Below, piece by piece: positions 32,467 through 40,517 of a stretch of 64,000 nucleotides of DNA. The first letter of the stretch is position 1, and the number at the start of each line of letters is the position of its first letter. A program made the translations under genes and the position numbers. Source of the DNA: Amycolatopsis bullii (GTDB lineage Bacteria > Actinomycetota > Actinomycetes > Mycobacteriales > Pseudonocardiaceae); the NCBI RefSeq assembly GCF_014654205.1, contig NZ_BNAW01000026.1, positions 57,408 through 121,407 on the forward strand. Direction: 5' to 3'. Below the pieces are notes generated by a model. That model was not told the DNA's origin, made no database searches, and saw only the letters and a program-made list of their open reading frames with translations.

Positions 32467-33958
32467 CCGCGGGTGGGCCGCCTTGCTCGGCGTCCTGGCG
32501 CTCGGGGCGGCCCTGGCGGCGGGGCACCTCGTCGCCGGGTTCGTCGGCGTCAACGCCTCGCCCTACCTGGCCGTCGGCAACGGCGCCATCGATCTGACCC
32601 CGGTGTGGCTGAAGGACTTCGCCGTCCGCACCTTCGGCACCCACGACAAGCTCGTGCTGCTGTCCGGGATGGCCGTGGTCATGGTGGCCGTCGCGGCGGT
32701 GGCGGGCCTGCTGTCCCGCCGGACGCCGGTGCCGGGGCTGGTGGTGATCACCGGGTTCGGGCTCGTCGGGCTGGTCGCGGTGTACACGCGGCCCGACCTC
32801 GACGCGGTCGCGCTGCTCGCCCCGCTGGCGAGCCTGGTCGCCGGTGTCGGGACGTTCGCCTTCCTGCACCGGCTCGACGTCGCCCCGGACTCTTCGCGCC
32901 GGACGGTGCTGCTGGCCGGCGCCGGCGTCGTCGTGGGTGCGGGGGTCGCCGGTCTCGGCGGGCAGCTGCTCGCCGGCCGCCGGGACGCGGCGGCGTCGCG
33001 CGAAGCGGTCGGGCGGCTCGTCCCGGCCCGGACGGCGCCGATGATCCCGGCCGACGCCGACTTCGCGAAGTTGGGCACGCCGGCTTTCCTGACCCGCAAC
33101 GACCGCTTCTACCGGGTGGACACCGCGCTGACCGTGCCGCAGGTGCGCGCCGAGGACTGGAGCCTGCGGCTGCACGGCATGGTCGACCGCGAACTCCGGT
33201 ACCGCTACGGCGATATCCGGAACCGGCCGCTGGTGGAACGCACGATCACGATGACCTGCGTGTCCAACGAGGTCGGCGGTACCTACGTGTCGACCGCGAA
33301 CTTCGTCGGCGTCGACCTGGCCGATCTGCTCGAAGAGGCCGGGGTGCGGCCCGGTGCCGAGCAGCTCTTTTCGTCCAGTGTGGACGGCTGGACGTCCGGC
33401 AGCCCGGTCGCCGCGGCGCTGGACCGGACGCGCGGGGCCATGCTCGCCATCGGGATGAACGGTGAGCCGCTGCCGATCGAGCACGGTTTCCCGGCCCGGC
33501 TGGTCATTCCCGGCTTGTACGGGTACGTGTCGGCCACGAAATGGGTGACCGACCTCGAAGTCACGACCTGGGACGCGCGGCAGGCTTATTGGCTGAAACG
33601 CGGCTGGGGTCGCGAAGCGCCGATCAAGACACAATCGCGCATCGATACGCCGAAGGGGTTTGAAACCGTTTCTTCCGGAAAGGTGCGGGTCGCCGGGATC
33701 GCCTGGGCGCAGCACACCGGGATCGCCAAGGTCGAGCTGCGCCTGGACGACGGGCCGTGGCGGGAAGCCGTGCTGTCCCACGAAGTCAACCTGAACACCT
33801 GGCGCATGTGGTGGCTCGAGTTCGACGTCGCACCGGGCGGGCACCAGGTCTTTTGCCGGGCGACGGACAAAACCGGGGCCACGCAGACCGAAATGCGCGC
33901 CGGGACCGTCCCCGACGGCGCCACCGGGTGGCACAGCATCGCCTTCACGGCGCGGTGA
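32459..33958 (+). CDS. Membrane molybdopterin-dependent oxidoreductase (sulfite oxidase family)
   Basis: 499 residues from a TTG overlapping rskA by eight bases. About five membrane helices fill residues 5-170. The periplasmic SUOX domain follows (about 200-380): DFAKLGTPAFLTRNDRFYRVDTALTVPQV, then the Mo-ligand cysteine in TITMTCVSNEVGGTYVSTANFVGVDL (Cys267), and IPGLYGYVSATKWVTDLEVT. A C-terminal Mo-co dimerisation domain contains VRVAGIAWAQHTGIAKVELRLDDGPWREA. Membrane-anchored SUOX relatives of this type commonly sit beside sigK/rskA in actinobacteria. The substrate is unknown; candidates are sulfite-like or oxidised-methionine compounds. Confidence 0.9.
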   Translation: MRSRGWAALLGVLALGAALAAGHLVAGFVGVNASPYLAVGNGAIDLTPVWLKDFAVRTFGTHDKLVLLSGMAVVMVAVAAVAGLLSRRTPVPGLVVITGFGLVGLVAVYTRPDLDAVALLAPLASLVAGVGTFAFLHRLDVAPDSSRRTVLLAGAGVVVGAGVAGLGGQLLAGRRDAAASREAVGRLVPARTAPMIPADADFAKLGTPAFLTRNDRFYRVDTALTVPQVRAEDWSLRLHGMVDRELRYRYGDIRNRPLVERTITMTCVSNEVGGTYVSTANFVGVDLADLLEEAGVRPGAEQLFSSSVDGWTSGSPVAAALDRTRGAMLAIGMNGEPLPIEHGFPARLVIPGLYGYVSATKWVTDLEVTTWDARQAYWLKRGWGREAPIKTQSRIDTPKGFETVSSGKVRVAGIAWAQHTGIAKVELRLDDGPWREAVLSHEVNLNTWRMWWLEFDVAPGGHQVFCRATDKTGATQTEMRAGTVPDGATGWHSIAFTAR

Positions 33959-34051
33959 CCCGGATCACCCGAACGGGGGCAAGCCGATTTACCCGCAGGT
34001 TCGAATCCACAGCAAGAAGCAGTTCTCAGCCGCTTTATGGGAGTGATTTTA

Positions 34052-34723
34052 GTGACCAAGCTCCGTGTCGCCGGAATCGGCGTCGCCGCCGTCGCCGCCC
34101 TTTCGCTGACCGCGTGCAGCGGTAGCGACACCGCTTCGTCGGGCAGTTCCAGCAGCGCGATGCCGTCGTCGTCGGTGCCCGCGCCGACCTCCAGCATGGC
34201 GTCCGGTTCCGGCAACGGCATGACCACCAACGCCGACGTCTTCGGCCCGGCCTGTGCGCAGCTGCCGCAGGGCTCCGCGCCCGGTTCGCTGGACTCGATG
34301 GGCCCGCAGCCGGTCGCCTCGGCCGCGTCGACCAACCCGCTGCTGACCAAACTGGTGGCGGCGGTCAAGGCCACCAACCTGGTCGACACGCTGAACAGCC
34401 AGGAGGCCATCACGGTCTTCGCCCCTGCCGACCCGGCGTTCGCAGCGCTGGGCGACGCCAAGTTCAACGAACTCGCCGGCAAGCCCGCCGAGCTGGCGCC
34501 GATCCTGCAGTACCACGTCGTCGGCAAGCGCTACGACGCCAAGGGCCTCGCCACGGCCGGTTCGGTCGACACGCTCAACACCGCCGGCGGCCCGGTGAAG
34601 ATCGAGGGCTCGGGCGAGAACATGACGATCAACGGCGCGAAGATCCTGTGCGGCAACATCCCCACGAAGAACGCCACGGTCTTCGTGATCGACAAGGTGC
34701 TCACGCCGGGCACCAACCAGTGA
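34052..34723 (+). CDS. Fasciclin-domain lipoprotein (MPT70/MPT83-like)
   Basis: 223 residues from a GTG with GGGAG eight bases upstream; an ATG at 34037 would put the RBS inside the gene. The lipoprotein signal ends in the lipobox LTAC. A Ser/Pro-rich linker leads to one FAS1 domain (about 90-223): NPLLTKLVAAVKATNLVDTLNSQEAITVFAPADPAFAALG, LQYHVVGKRYD, then ILCGNIPTKNATVFVIDKVLTPG. This is the mycobacterial MPT70/MPT83 layout. The order sigK-rskA-SUOX-fasciclin strongly suggests SigK control. It probably acts at the cell surface in adhesion or with the oxidoreductase. Confidence 0.92.
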   Translation: MTKLRVAGIGVAAVAALSLTACSGSDTASSGSSSSAMPSSSVPAPTSSMASGSGNGMTTNADVFGPACAQLPQGSAPGSLDSMGPQPVASAASTNPLLTKLVAAVKATNLVDTLNSQEAITVFAPADPAFAALGDAKFNELAGKPAELAPILQYHVVGKRYDAKGLATAGSVDTLNTAGGPVKIEGSGENMTINGAKILCGNIPTKNATVFVIDKVLTPGTNQ

Positions 34724-34724
34724 G

Positions 34725-35717
34725 CTAGCGCCCCAGCAGGGGGCCGAGGCGTTCCGCGATGTCGGTGAGGATCTGCACGTAGTCTTCGTGTTCGAAGGTG
34801 AACGGCAGGGCGAAAGCCACCTCGTCGATCTCGCGGAACGCCTTGTGCTCGTGCAGCCGCCCGGCGATTTCCGCGGACGTGCCGACGAAGTCGGGGGAGA
34901 ACAGCATCCGCGCGGGCCCCTGGGGTTCCACCGTGCGGGGCAGCCGTTTTTCGGCGTAGGCCGCGTACTTCGCCCGCTGTTCCGGCGTCGCGCTGTCGGT
35001 GGGGATGACGACGAGGCCCTGCGAGATGCGGCCGGCGGGGTGCTGCGCGCGGAACGTCCGGATGTGCGAGAGCTGGATTTCGGCGAAGTCGGTGCTCTCG
35101 CCGTCGGCCTTGACCACGCTGCTGGTCAGGAAGTTCATCCGGTGCTTGCCCGCCCACTCCGCCGACCGCAGGCTCGCACCGCCGTACCAGAGGCGGTCGC
35201 CGAGGCCGGGCGCCTGCGGCTGGACGCGGTCGGAGAACACCTCGAAGCCTTCGGTGCCGCTGAACCCGGTGGCCGGTTCGCCGCGGACGAAGCCGAGCAG
35301 CCGCTCCACCCGGGCGTAGGAGAAATCCTCGGCGTCGGCGGTGTCCGGGTAGAGGGCGTGCTTGACCTCGTCCCAGCGCATCGGCGGCCCGACGCTGAGA
35401 CCCGGGTTGAGCCGCCCGCCGGAGAGCAGGTCGACGGTGGCGAGGTCCTCGGCCAGCCGCAGCGGGTTCTCCCAGCCGAGCGGGATCACCGCGGTGCCGA
35501 GCTCGATCCGGCTCGTCCGCTGCGACGCGGCGGCCAACACGGCGACCGGCGACGAGATGCCGTACTGCAGGTGCCGGTGGCGCACCCAAGCGCTGTCGAA
35601 CCCGAGCCGTTCGCCCAGCTCGATGATCTCCAGCGTCGACTCGTGGCCCCGGCGCGGGTCGGCCGCGTCGAACAGGCCGATGGTCAGGAAGCCGAGCTTC
35701 CGCAGAGGTCGTGACAC
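34725..35717 (-). CDS. LLM-class flavin-dependent oxidoreductase
   Basis: 330 residues. The luciferase-like TIM barrel opens with LRKLGFLTIGLFDAADPRRGHESTLEIIELGERLGFDSAWVRHRHLQYGISSPVAVLAAASQRTSRIELGTAVIPLGWENPLRLAEDLATVDLLSGGRLNPGLSVG. This is typical of the group that uses FMN or F420. GTG start. It lies downstream of the TetR gene, 45 bases away on the same strand, and both are divergent from a quinone oxidoreductase. The group may be a small redox or detoxification regulon. Abuts the convergent fasciclin gene. Confidence 0.92.
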   Translation of the reverse strand: MSRPLRKLGFLTIGLFDAADPRRGHESTLEIIELGERLGFDSAWVRHRHLQYGISSPVAVLAAASQRTSRIELGTAVIPLGWENPLRLAEDLATVDLLSGGRLNPGLSVGPPMRWDEVKHALYPDTADAEDFSYARVERLLGFVRGEPATGFSGTEGFEVFSDRVQPQAPGLGDRLWYGGASLRSAEWAGKHRMNFLTSSVVKADGESTDFAEIQLSHIRTFRAQHPAGRISQGLVVIPTDSATPEQRAKYAAYAEKRLPRTVEPQGPARMLFSPDFVGTSAEIAGRLHEHKAFREIDEVAFALPFTFEHEDYVQILTDIAERLGPLLGR

Positions 35718-35762
35718 AGCTTTGATTTTGCCCCGGTGAGCGGGGGTGTCCCAGCTGGTGGA

Positions 35763-36422
35763 CTAGCGCTGCCGCAGCCGGTCCAGGCCGTCGAGGATGA
35801 CGTCGAGGCCGAATTCGAACTCGGCCTGGTCGTCGCACCAGCCCAGGGTCGAGTCCGGGTCGTCGTGGGCGATCTCGCTGAGCATCGTCGCCAGGTTCGG
35901 CAGCTGCCAGGCCAGGTCGACCGGCACGTCCGCCGACTCGCCGGCGCTCGGGTCGAACAGCTCCTGGCTGAACCCGAGCGCGCGGCTGCCGAGCGCGTGC
36001 AGCGCGTGGTGGACCAGGTCGTAGGAGAACCCGCCGTCGCGCATGAGCCCGACCAGCGCGTCGTAGTAGCGCAGGACCTCGGTGCTCGTCGACGACCGCG
36101 TCTCGAACAGCTCGGGTGCCCAGCGGTGCCGGAGGAACACCTGCCGCGCGGCCAGGATCCGCCGCCGCACCGCCGTCTTCCAGTCCGGGGCCGGTTCGAC
36201 CCGGGCGACGGCCTCGTTGATCTCCCCGGCCACGACGTCGACGATGCCGTCGAGCACGTCTTCCTTCTTGGCCACGTGGTAGTAGAGCGACATCGCCTCG
36301 GCGCCGAGCTCTTCGGCGAGGCGGCGCATCGTGAGCGCCCGCAACCCGTGTTCGTCGGCGAGGCCGACCGCCGCGCGCAGGACGCGCTCGCGGCTGAGAG
36401 GCATCCGGGCGTCGGTTGTCAC
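35763..36422 (-). CDS. TetR family regulator (TetR_C type)
   Basis: 219 residues from a GTG. A TACGAT -10-like hexamer ends seven bases before the GTG, so the mRNA may be leaderless. The HTH is LSRERVLRAAVGLADEHGLRALTMRRLAEELGAEAMSLYYHVAKKEDVLDGIVDVV, the tetracycline-repressor subtype with LYYHV. The C-terminal ligand domain ends DDQAEFEFGLDVILDGLDRL, the TetR_C signature. It probably represses the divergent quinone oxidoreductase and itself through the GTAC-containing palindromes in between, and the LLM gene lies in its operon. Confidence 0.92.
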   Translation of the reverse strand: MTTDARMPLSRERVLRAAVGLADEHGLRALTMRRLAEELGAEAMSLYYHVAKKEDVLDGIVDVVAGEINEAVARVEPAPDWKTAVRRRILAARQVFLRHRWAPELFETRSSTSTEVLRYYDALVGLMRDGGFSYDLVHHALHALGSRALGFSQELFDPSAGESADVPVDLAWQLPNLATMLSEIAHDDPDSTLGWCDDQAEFEFGLDVILDGLDRLRQR

Positions 36423-36450
36423 CCACAAGATCGTACAAGGTAAGGCGCCG

Positions 36451-36510
36451 TTGACGTTCTTACGGTGTACGGCGTACCTTACGTTGTACGACTTACGGCG
36501 TACGAATTCT
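36451..36510 (+). promoter_or_regulatory. Promoter and GTAC-palindrome operators for quinone oxidoreductase
   Basis: TTGACG (36451-36456) and TACCTT (36475-36480) are separated by 18 bases, a good -35/-10 pair toward the oxidoreductase. Overlapping them is GTACGGCGTAC (36467-36477, 5-bp arms), followed by GTTGTACGAC and ACGGCGTACG. The repeated CGTAC/GTACG half-sites are likely TetR operators that would block the promoter. The Shine-Dalgarno GGGAGG lies at about 36511-36516. Confidence 0.6.
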
Positions 36511-36520
36511 GGGAGGCGAC

Positions 36521-37498
36521 ATGAAAGCCCTGGTCCAGCGCGGATACGGTCCTGCGTCGAGCTTGGTCCTCGAGGACGTGCCCGATCCGGTGCCCGGCGA
36601 AGGCGAGGTGCTGGTGCGGGTGCGGGCGAGCTCGGTCAACCCGTACGACTGGCACCACCTGAGAGGCGAGCCGTACGTGGCCCGGTTGATGCCGGGCGGC
36701 TTCGGCCTGCGTCCGCGAGCCGGCGTCCTCGGCTGCGACCTCGCGGGCCGGGTCGAGACGCCCGGCGCCCGGTTCGCCCCGGGTGACGATGTCTACGCCT
36801 TGCTGCCCCGGGGTGCGCACGCCGAGTACGTCTGCGTGCGCGAGGACCTGCTGGCGCCGATGCCGGTGAACCTCACCTACGAGCAAGCGGCGGCGATGCC
36901 GATGGCGGCCGTCACCGCGCTCCTGTCCCTGCGGGGTGTCGAAGCCGGGCAGCGGGTGCTGGTCAACGGCGCTTCCGGCGGCGTCGGCACGTTCGCCGTC
37001 CAGCTGGCCAAGGCGCTGGGGGCGAGGGTCGATGCGGTCTGCAGCGCGGCGAACGCTTCGGCCGCGCGCTCACTGGGCGCCGAACACGTCTTCGACTACC
37101 GGGCGGAGGACTTCACGCGCAGCGGCCGCCGCTACGACGTCGTGCTGGACGTCGCCGGCAGCCGGTCGGTGTTCGCCTGCCGGCGGGTGCTGGCGCGGGG
37201 CGGCACCTTCGTCGCCGTCGGCGGTCCGGCGGGGCGCTGGGTGCAGCCCGCCGGGCACGTCTTCGCGGCGCTGGCTTCCGGGCCGGTGGCGCGAAGGCGG
37301 GTCGTGCTCGCGGACGCCGTCGCCTGCCCGGACAAGGCGGCGGTGCTCCGGGAGCTGACCGGTTTCGTGGAGCGCGGCGCGGTCACGCCGGTCGTCGACC
37401 GGAGCTACCCGTTCGACGACCTGCGTGCCGCGTTCGCTTACTCCGAAGCCGGGCACGCCAAGGGCAAGGTCGTCGTCACCCTCGGCGTGGCAGGCTAA
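36521..37498 (+). CDS. Zinc-independent MDR oxidoreductase (quinone reductase-like)
   Basis: 325 residues from an ATG with GGGAGGCG upstream. The GroES-like domain is MKALVQRGYGPASSLVLEDVPDPVPGEGEVLVRVRASSVNPYDWHHLRGEP. The NADP-binding Rossmann fold has VLVNGASGGVGTFAVQLAKALGARVDAVC and AEHVFDYRAEDF. The catalytic zinc cysteine ligands of alcohol dehydrogenases are absent, pointing to the QOR subgroup. It is probably induced by electrophiles through the divergent TetR regulator. Its last four bases overlap the convergent cutinase gene. Confidence 0.92.
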   Translation: MKALVQRGYGPASSLVLEDVPDPVPGEGEVLVRVRASSVNPYDWHHLRGEPYVARLMPGGFGLRPRAGVLGCDLAGRVETPGARFAPGDDVYALLPRGAHAEYVCVREDLLAPMPVNLTYEQAAAMPMAAVTALLSLRGVEAGQRVLVNGASGGVGTFAVQLAKALGARVDAVCSAANASAARSLGAEHVFDYRAEDFTRSGRRYDVVLDVAGSRSVFACRRVLARGGTFVAVGGPAGRWVQPAGHVFAALASGPVARRRVVLADAVACPDKAAVLRELTGFVERGAVTPVVDRSYPFDDLRAAFAYSEAGHAKGKVVVTLGVAG

Positions 37499-38424
37499 CC
37501 GTTGTGCGGGCAGTTGCCGCGGTAGTCCGAAATGGACAGGCTGGTGCTGGGGATCGGGCAGAGGAACTGTTCGTAGCGGGTGTCGTTGTCGATGAACCGC
37601 TTGAGCCAGGAGAGCGTGTACTTCGCGATCGTCGTGTTCGCCGTGTTGGGCGCGAAGTGGCTGGCGCCGCGCAGTTCGAGGTACGCTCGGTCCAGGGAGG
37701 ACGGCAGGCTGGTGTAGAACGGGATCGAGTGCGACGCCACCGGCGCGATGGTGTCCGACTGCGCCCCGACGACGAGCGTCGGCACCCGCAGCGTCGACCA
37801 GTTCTTCGTCAGGTTCCAGCCGGTCAGCGGCACCGCGGCCTGCAGCGACGGGCGGGAGCGCGCCGCTTCGAGCGTGCCGCCGCCACCCATGGAGTGCCCG
37901 ACGACGCCGAGCCGGCTGCTGTCGATCCGTGACCGGACACTGCTTTGCTGCGTCAGGTAGTCCAGGGAAGCGAGGAGCTGCCTGCCGCGGCTGTCGGGCT
38001 GGTCGGAGGTGGTCAGGGTGTCGATGGTGAACACCACGAAGCCCTGCGAGGCCAGGCGCGGGCCCAGCCAGGCGATGCTCGACTGGGTGGCGGTGAAGCC
38101 GGGCGCGATCGAGATCGCGCCGAACGTGCCGGCGGTCGTGGTCGTCGGGTAGTAGATGGTGCCGCCGCCGAAGCCGGAGACGGCCAGCCGCGACACCGTG
38201 TCGGTGCTGGTCGCGAACGAGCCGCGGGTGGCCTCGATGCTGGCGTTGGTCGGGTCCGGGCCCCGCTCGTAGGGGTTCGCGGCGGCGGGCGCCGGCGCGG
38301 CGACCGCGGTGGTCACCGCCAGGGCGGCCAGCACGACGCCGGCGGCCTTGGCGCGCCAGCCGCGTCGGCGGGAAATTTTCTCACCCAAGCCGGACGTCGT
38401 CGGCGAGCTGGTGGGTGCGGACAT
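37495..38424 (-). CDS. Secreted cutinase/polyester hydrolase (Thermobifida cutinase type)
   Basis: 309 residues. A long basic N-region and hydrophobic signal (about 28-48, ending APAPAAA) precede mature ANPYERGPDPT, the same opening as Thermobifida cutinases. The alpha/beta-hydrolase has Ser178 in GHSMGGGG, Asp224 in QSDTIAP and His256 in GASHFAP. Cys289 and Cys305 correspond to the C-terminal disulfide (FLCP...NCPH). Other shared blocks include GGGTIYYP, DQPDSR, SRIDSSRL and WLKRFIDNDTRYEQFLCP. In TfCut2-type PET hydrolases the oxyanion/aromatic clamp residue is Tyr60; here it is Phe110 (APGFTAT), while Met179, Trp203 and His232 are kept. It should cleave cutin or aliphatic polyesters, and possibly PET. 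Confidence 0.95.
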   Translation of the reverse strand: MSAPTSSPTTSGLGEKISRRRGWRAKAAGVVLAALAVTTAVAAPAPAAANPYERGPDPTNASIEATRGSFATSTDTVSRLAVSGFGGGTIYYPTTTTAGTFGAISIAPGFTATQSSIAWLGPRLASQGFVVFTIDTLTTSDQPDSRGRQLLASLDYLTQQSSVRSRIDSSRLGVVGHSMGGGGTLEAARSRPSLQAAVPLTGWNLTKNWSTLRVPTLVVGAQSDTIAPVASHSIPFYTSLPSSLDRAYLELRGASHFAPNTANTTIAKYTLSWLKRFIDNDTRYEQFLCPIPSTSLSISDYRGNCPHNG

Positions 38425-38621
38425 GGATCGCTCTCTTTCCCCGGGCAGGCGAAAGCACGCCCGGACACAGACGGGCGGATCGGAGAACTGGTGCACGGCA
38501 ACGGAAGGACGTGCCGCGGGCGGGGTGCGGGGTAACCGCTTTCCCTGCGCCTATGAAACACCTTGGCGAAATGTTCCACATCCTCCGAATGGGGGAGTGG
38601 TCTGACGAACTGTGCGGTCGC

Positions 38622-39221
38622 TCAGTGAACCTTGACCGGCTCCAGTGCGCCGCGCACGAGGGTGTCCACCAGCGTCGTGGCGACTGTGAGGTCCACCGAG
38701 CGGGCGGCGAGGACGTCGGAGTAGAGGAAGGACTCGCCGAGCCGGACGACCGCGAAGGCCAGGTCCGGCAGGCCGACCAGCGGGGCCAGCCCGGCGGCTT
38801 CGGCGTCGGCGTGGAAGAGCTCGACGTGCGCGTCGACCAGCCCGGGCTGGACCGCGCCGCGCGGGTCGGTGAGCACGCGGAGGGCGACGGTCGACTCCGC
38901 TTCGATCAGCTTGCGCATGCCCTCGCTGCCGGCGACCTCGCGGCGGTAGGCCTCCATGACCCACAGGCAGCGCAGCCGGCCGTCCGGGGTGCGGACCGCG
39001 TCGCCGTGCTCGGCGCGCCAGCCGTCGAGCGCCCGTTGCCAGGTCCGGTCGGACAGCAGCCGCAGCCCGGCGCCCATCAGGTCGTCGCGGTTGCCGACGC
39101 GCCGGAAGAACGTGGTGCGCGAAATCCCGAGCTCGGCGGCCATCCGCCCGAGATCGAGGCGCGTCCCGGCCATCAGCAGCCGGGCCGCGTGCCGGACGAT
39201 GTCGTCGGTCGAGACGGTCAC
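38622..39221 (-). CDS. TetR family regulator (QsdR-like C-terminal domain)
   Basis: 199 residues. The HTH is TDDIVRHAARLLMAGTRLDLGRMAAELGISRTTFFRRVGNRDDLMGAGLRLL. The C-terminal part (WVMEAYRREVAGSEGMRKLIEAESTVALRVLTDPRGAVQPGLVDAHVELF) resembles the QsdR family of TetR proteins. QsdR in Rhodococcus controls a lactonase; no lactonase is adjacent here. It lies just upstream, on the same strand, of the cutinase gene, with 197 bases between, and might regulate it. Confidence 0.88.
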   Translation of the reverse strand: MTVSTDDIVRHAARLLMAGTRLDLGRMAAELGISRTTFFRRVGNRDDLMGAGLRLLSDRTWQRALDGWRAEHGDAVRTPDGRLRCLWVMEAYRREVAGSEGMRKLIEAESTVALRVLTDPRGAVQPGLVDAHVELFHADAEAAGLAPLVGLPDLAFAVVRLGESFLYSDVLAARSVDLTVATTLVDTLVRGALEPVKVH

Positions 39222-39294
39222 CTGCCCACCCTAGTGCGCAGGTGGGGCCCGGTTACCTTGAAGTGCGCGGCGTCCCTTCGGTTAGCGTGGTTTC

Positions 39295-39933
39295 GTGCGC
39301 GTAGACATCTGGTCCGATCTGGTCTGTCCCTGGTGCTATCTCGGCAAACGCCGCTTCGAGCAGGCGGTGGCCGAAGTGGGTGCCGACGTCGAAGTGGTGC
39401 ACCACTCGTTCCAGCTCGACCCGACGTTCCCACGCGGGACATCGCGGCCGACGCGCGAGGTGCTGGCCGAGAAGTACGGCCGCACACTGGAAGAAGCGGA
39501 CGCGATGGAAGCCCAGATGGAGCAGCGCGCGGCGGCCGACGGCCTCGAGTACCACCTCGACGGCGTCCACATGGGCAACACGGTCGACGGCCACCGCCTG
39601 GTCCACCTCGCGGCCGACCGAGGACTGGCCGACGCCGTCGTCGACCGGTTCTACGCGGCGCACTTCACCGAGCGTCGTTCGCTGTTCGACCACGACTCGC
39701 TGGTCTCGCTGGCCACGGAAGCGGGACTGAACGCGGACGAGGCGCGAGCCGTACTCGAGTCCGACGCGTACGAAAAAGAAGTGGCGGCGGACGGCGAGCA
39801 GGCCCGCGCTCTCGGCGCGTCCGGCGTTCCGTTCTTCGTGATCGACCAGCGCTACGGCGTGGCGGGAGCCCAGTCGCCGGAGGTGTTCGCGCAGGTGCTG
39901 AGGCGAGTCAGCGACGACGCCGCCGCCGGGTGA
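39295..39933 (+). CDS. DsbA family (FrnE-like) thiol oxidoreductase
   Basis: 212 residues from a GTG. The thioredoxin fold opens MRVDIWSDLVCPWCYLGKRRFEQA with a CPWC active site at residues 11-14. The helical insert contains MEAQMEQRAAADGLEYHLDGVHMGNTVDGHRLVHLA, and the cis-proline is in GASGVPFFVIDQRYGVAGAQSPEVF. There is no signal peptide, so it is cytoplasmic, as for FrnE of Streptomyces and Deinococcus. It may act in polyketide chemistry, 2-hydroxychromene isomerase-like reactions or oxidative stress. Confidence 0.93.
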   Translation: MRVDIWSDLVCPWCYLGKRRFEQAVAEVGADVEVVHHSFQLDPTFPRGTSRPTREVLAEKYGRTLEEADAMEAQMEQRAAADGLEYHLDGVHMGNTVDGHRLVHLAADRGLADAVVDRFYAAHFTERRSLFDHDSLVSLATEAGLNADEARAVLESDAYEKEVAADGEQARALGASGVPFFVIDQRYGVAGAQSPEVFAQVLRRVSDDAAAG

Positions 39934-40093
39934 ACCGCGACCGGTCGGTGGCGACCCCGGCCAGGTGCAGGGCCACGCACAGCAGCCCGGCGGTGGTGAG
40001 CGTCCCGGTGGTGATCACCGGCCCCAGCCCGAACCCGGCCAGCTCCATGAGCAGGGCGAGCCCGAAGAGAACGGCGGCGAGAATGGCGAGCAT
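39908..40093 (-). CDS. Small two-TM membrane protein
   Basis: 61 residues: MLAILAAVLFGLALLMELAGFGLGPVITTGTLTTAGLLCVALHLAGVATDRSRFTRRRRRR. It has two membrane helices joined by a short loop and a strongly basic tail. I recall similar two-helix small proteins in Amycolatopsis; function unknown. It overlaps the end of the dsbA-like gene on the opposite strand by 26 bases. Confidence 0.65.
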   Translation of the reverse strand: MLAILAAVLFGLALLMELAGFGLGPVITTGTLTTAGLLCVALHLAGVATDRSRFTRRRRRR

Positions 40094-40517
40094 GGCGGCC
40101 TCGTTTCCGTGGAGTGGGGCCGAATGGTCCACGCCACTGGGACGTTGGGGGTACCGGAGTTTCCGGCTTGGTGGCCGGTAATTCCCCCGCCCCGCCCCCC
40201 TGAAACGACCCATTTCCCCCCGCTCACCCGCGCCCGCTCACCCAGGCCCGCTCGCGCGGCCGCGCCCGCCCGCCCGAGGCCGCCCGCGCGCGCGTGCCTG
40301 GCCGGTCGTCTTGCGTACCTGGAGGGTCGGTTCGTGTGATTGAGCGGGCATCACTCGTGTTTGGCGGGGCATCAAGCGTGATTGGAGGGGCATCACTCGT
40401 GATTGGAGGGGCATCGCGCTGTTGCCTGCTCAATCACACGTGATGCCCGCCGAATCACGCTTGATGCCCGCTCAAGCACGCGTGATGCCTTGGTGGGCAC
40501 GGGTGATTGCTCGTTTG
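40094..40517. other. 424-bp intergenic region dominated by a repeat array
   Basis: The first 240 bases are pyrimidine/GC-rich with CCGCCCGCC runs and no convincing gene. The rest is the 21-bp inverted repeat array annotated separately. No RNA gene or coding frame is supported. Confidence 0.5.
40337..40499. repeat. Array of 21-bp repeats in direct then inverted orientation
   Basis: Four consecutive 21-base units begin at 40337, 40358, 40379 and 40400; each contains a core like TTG-GGGGCATCACTCG. After a ten-base spacer, the same unit appears reverse-complemented at 40437, 40458 and 40479 (core GTGATGCCC). The two halves mirror each other about 40425, so a single strand could fold into a hairpin of about 70 bp. 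There are no unique spacers, which excludes CRISPR. It lies between a small membrane protein and the LacI gene. Confidence 0.85.

Noticed and set aside
40337..40499. CRISPR array
   Set aside because: Units are contiguous with no unique spacers, they reverse orientation halfway, and no cas genes are present.
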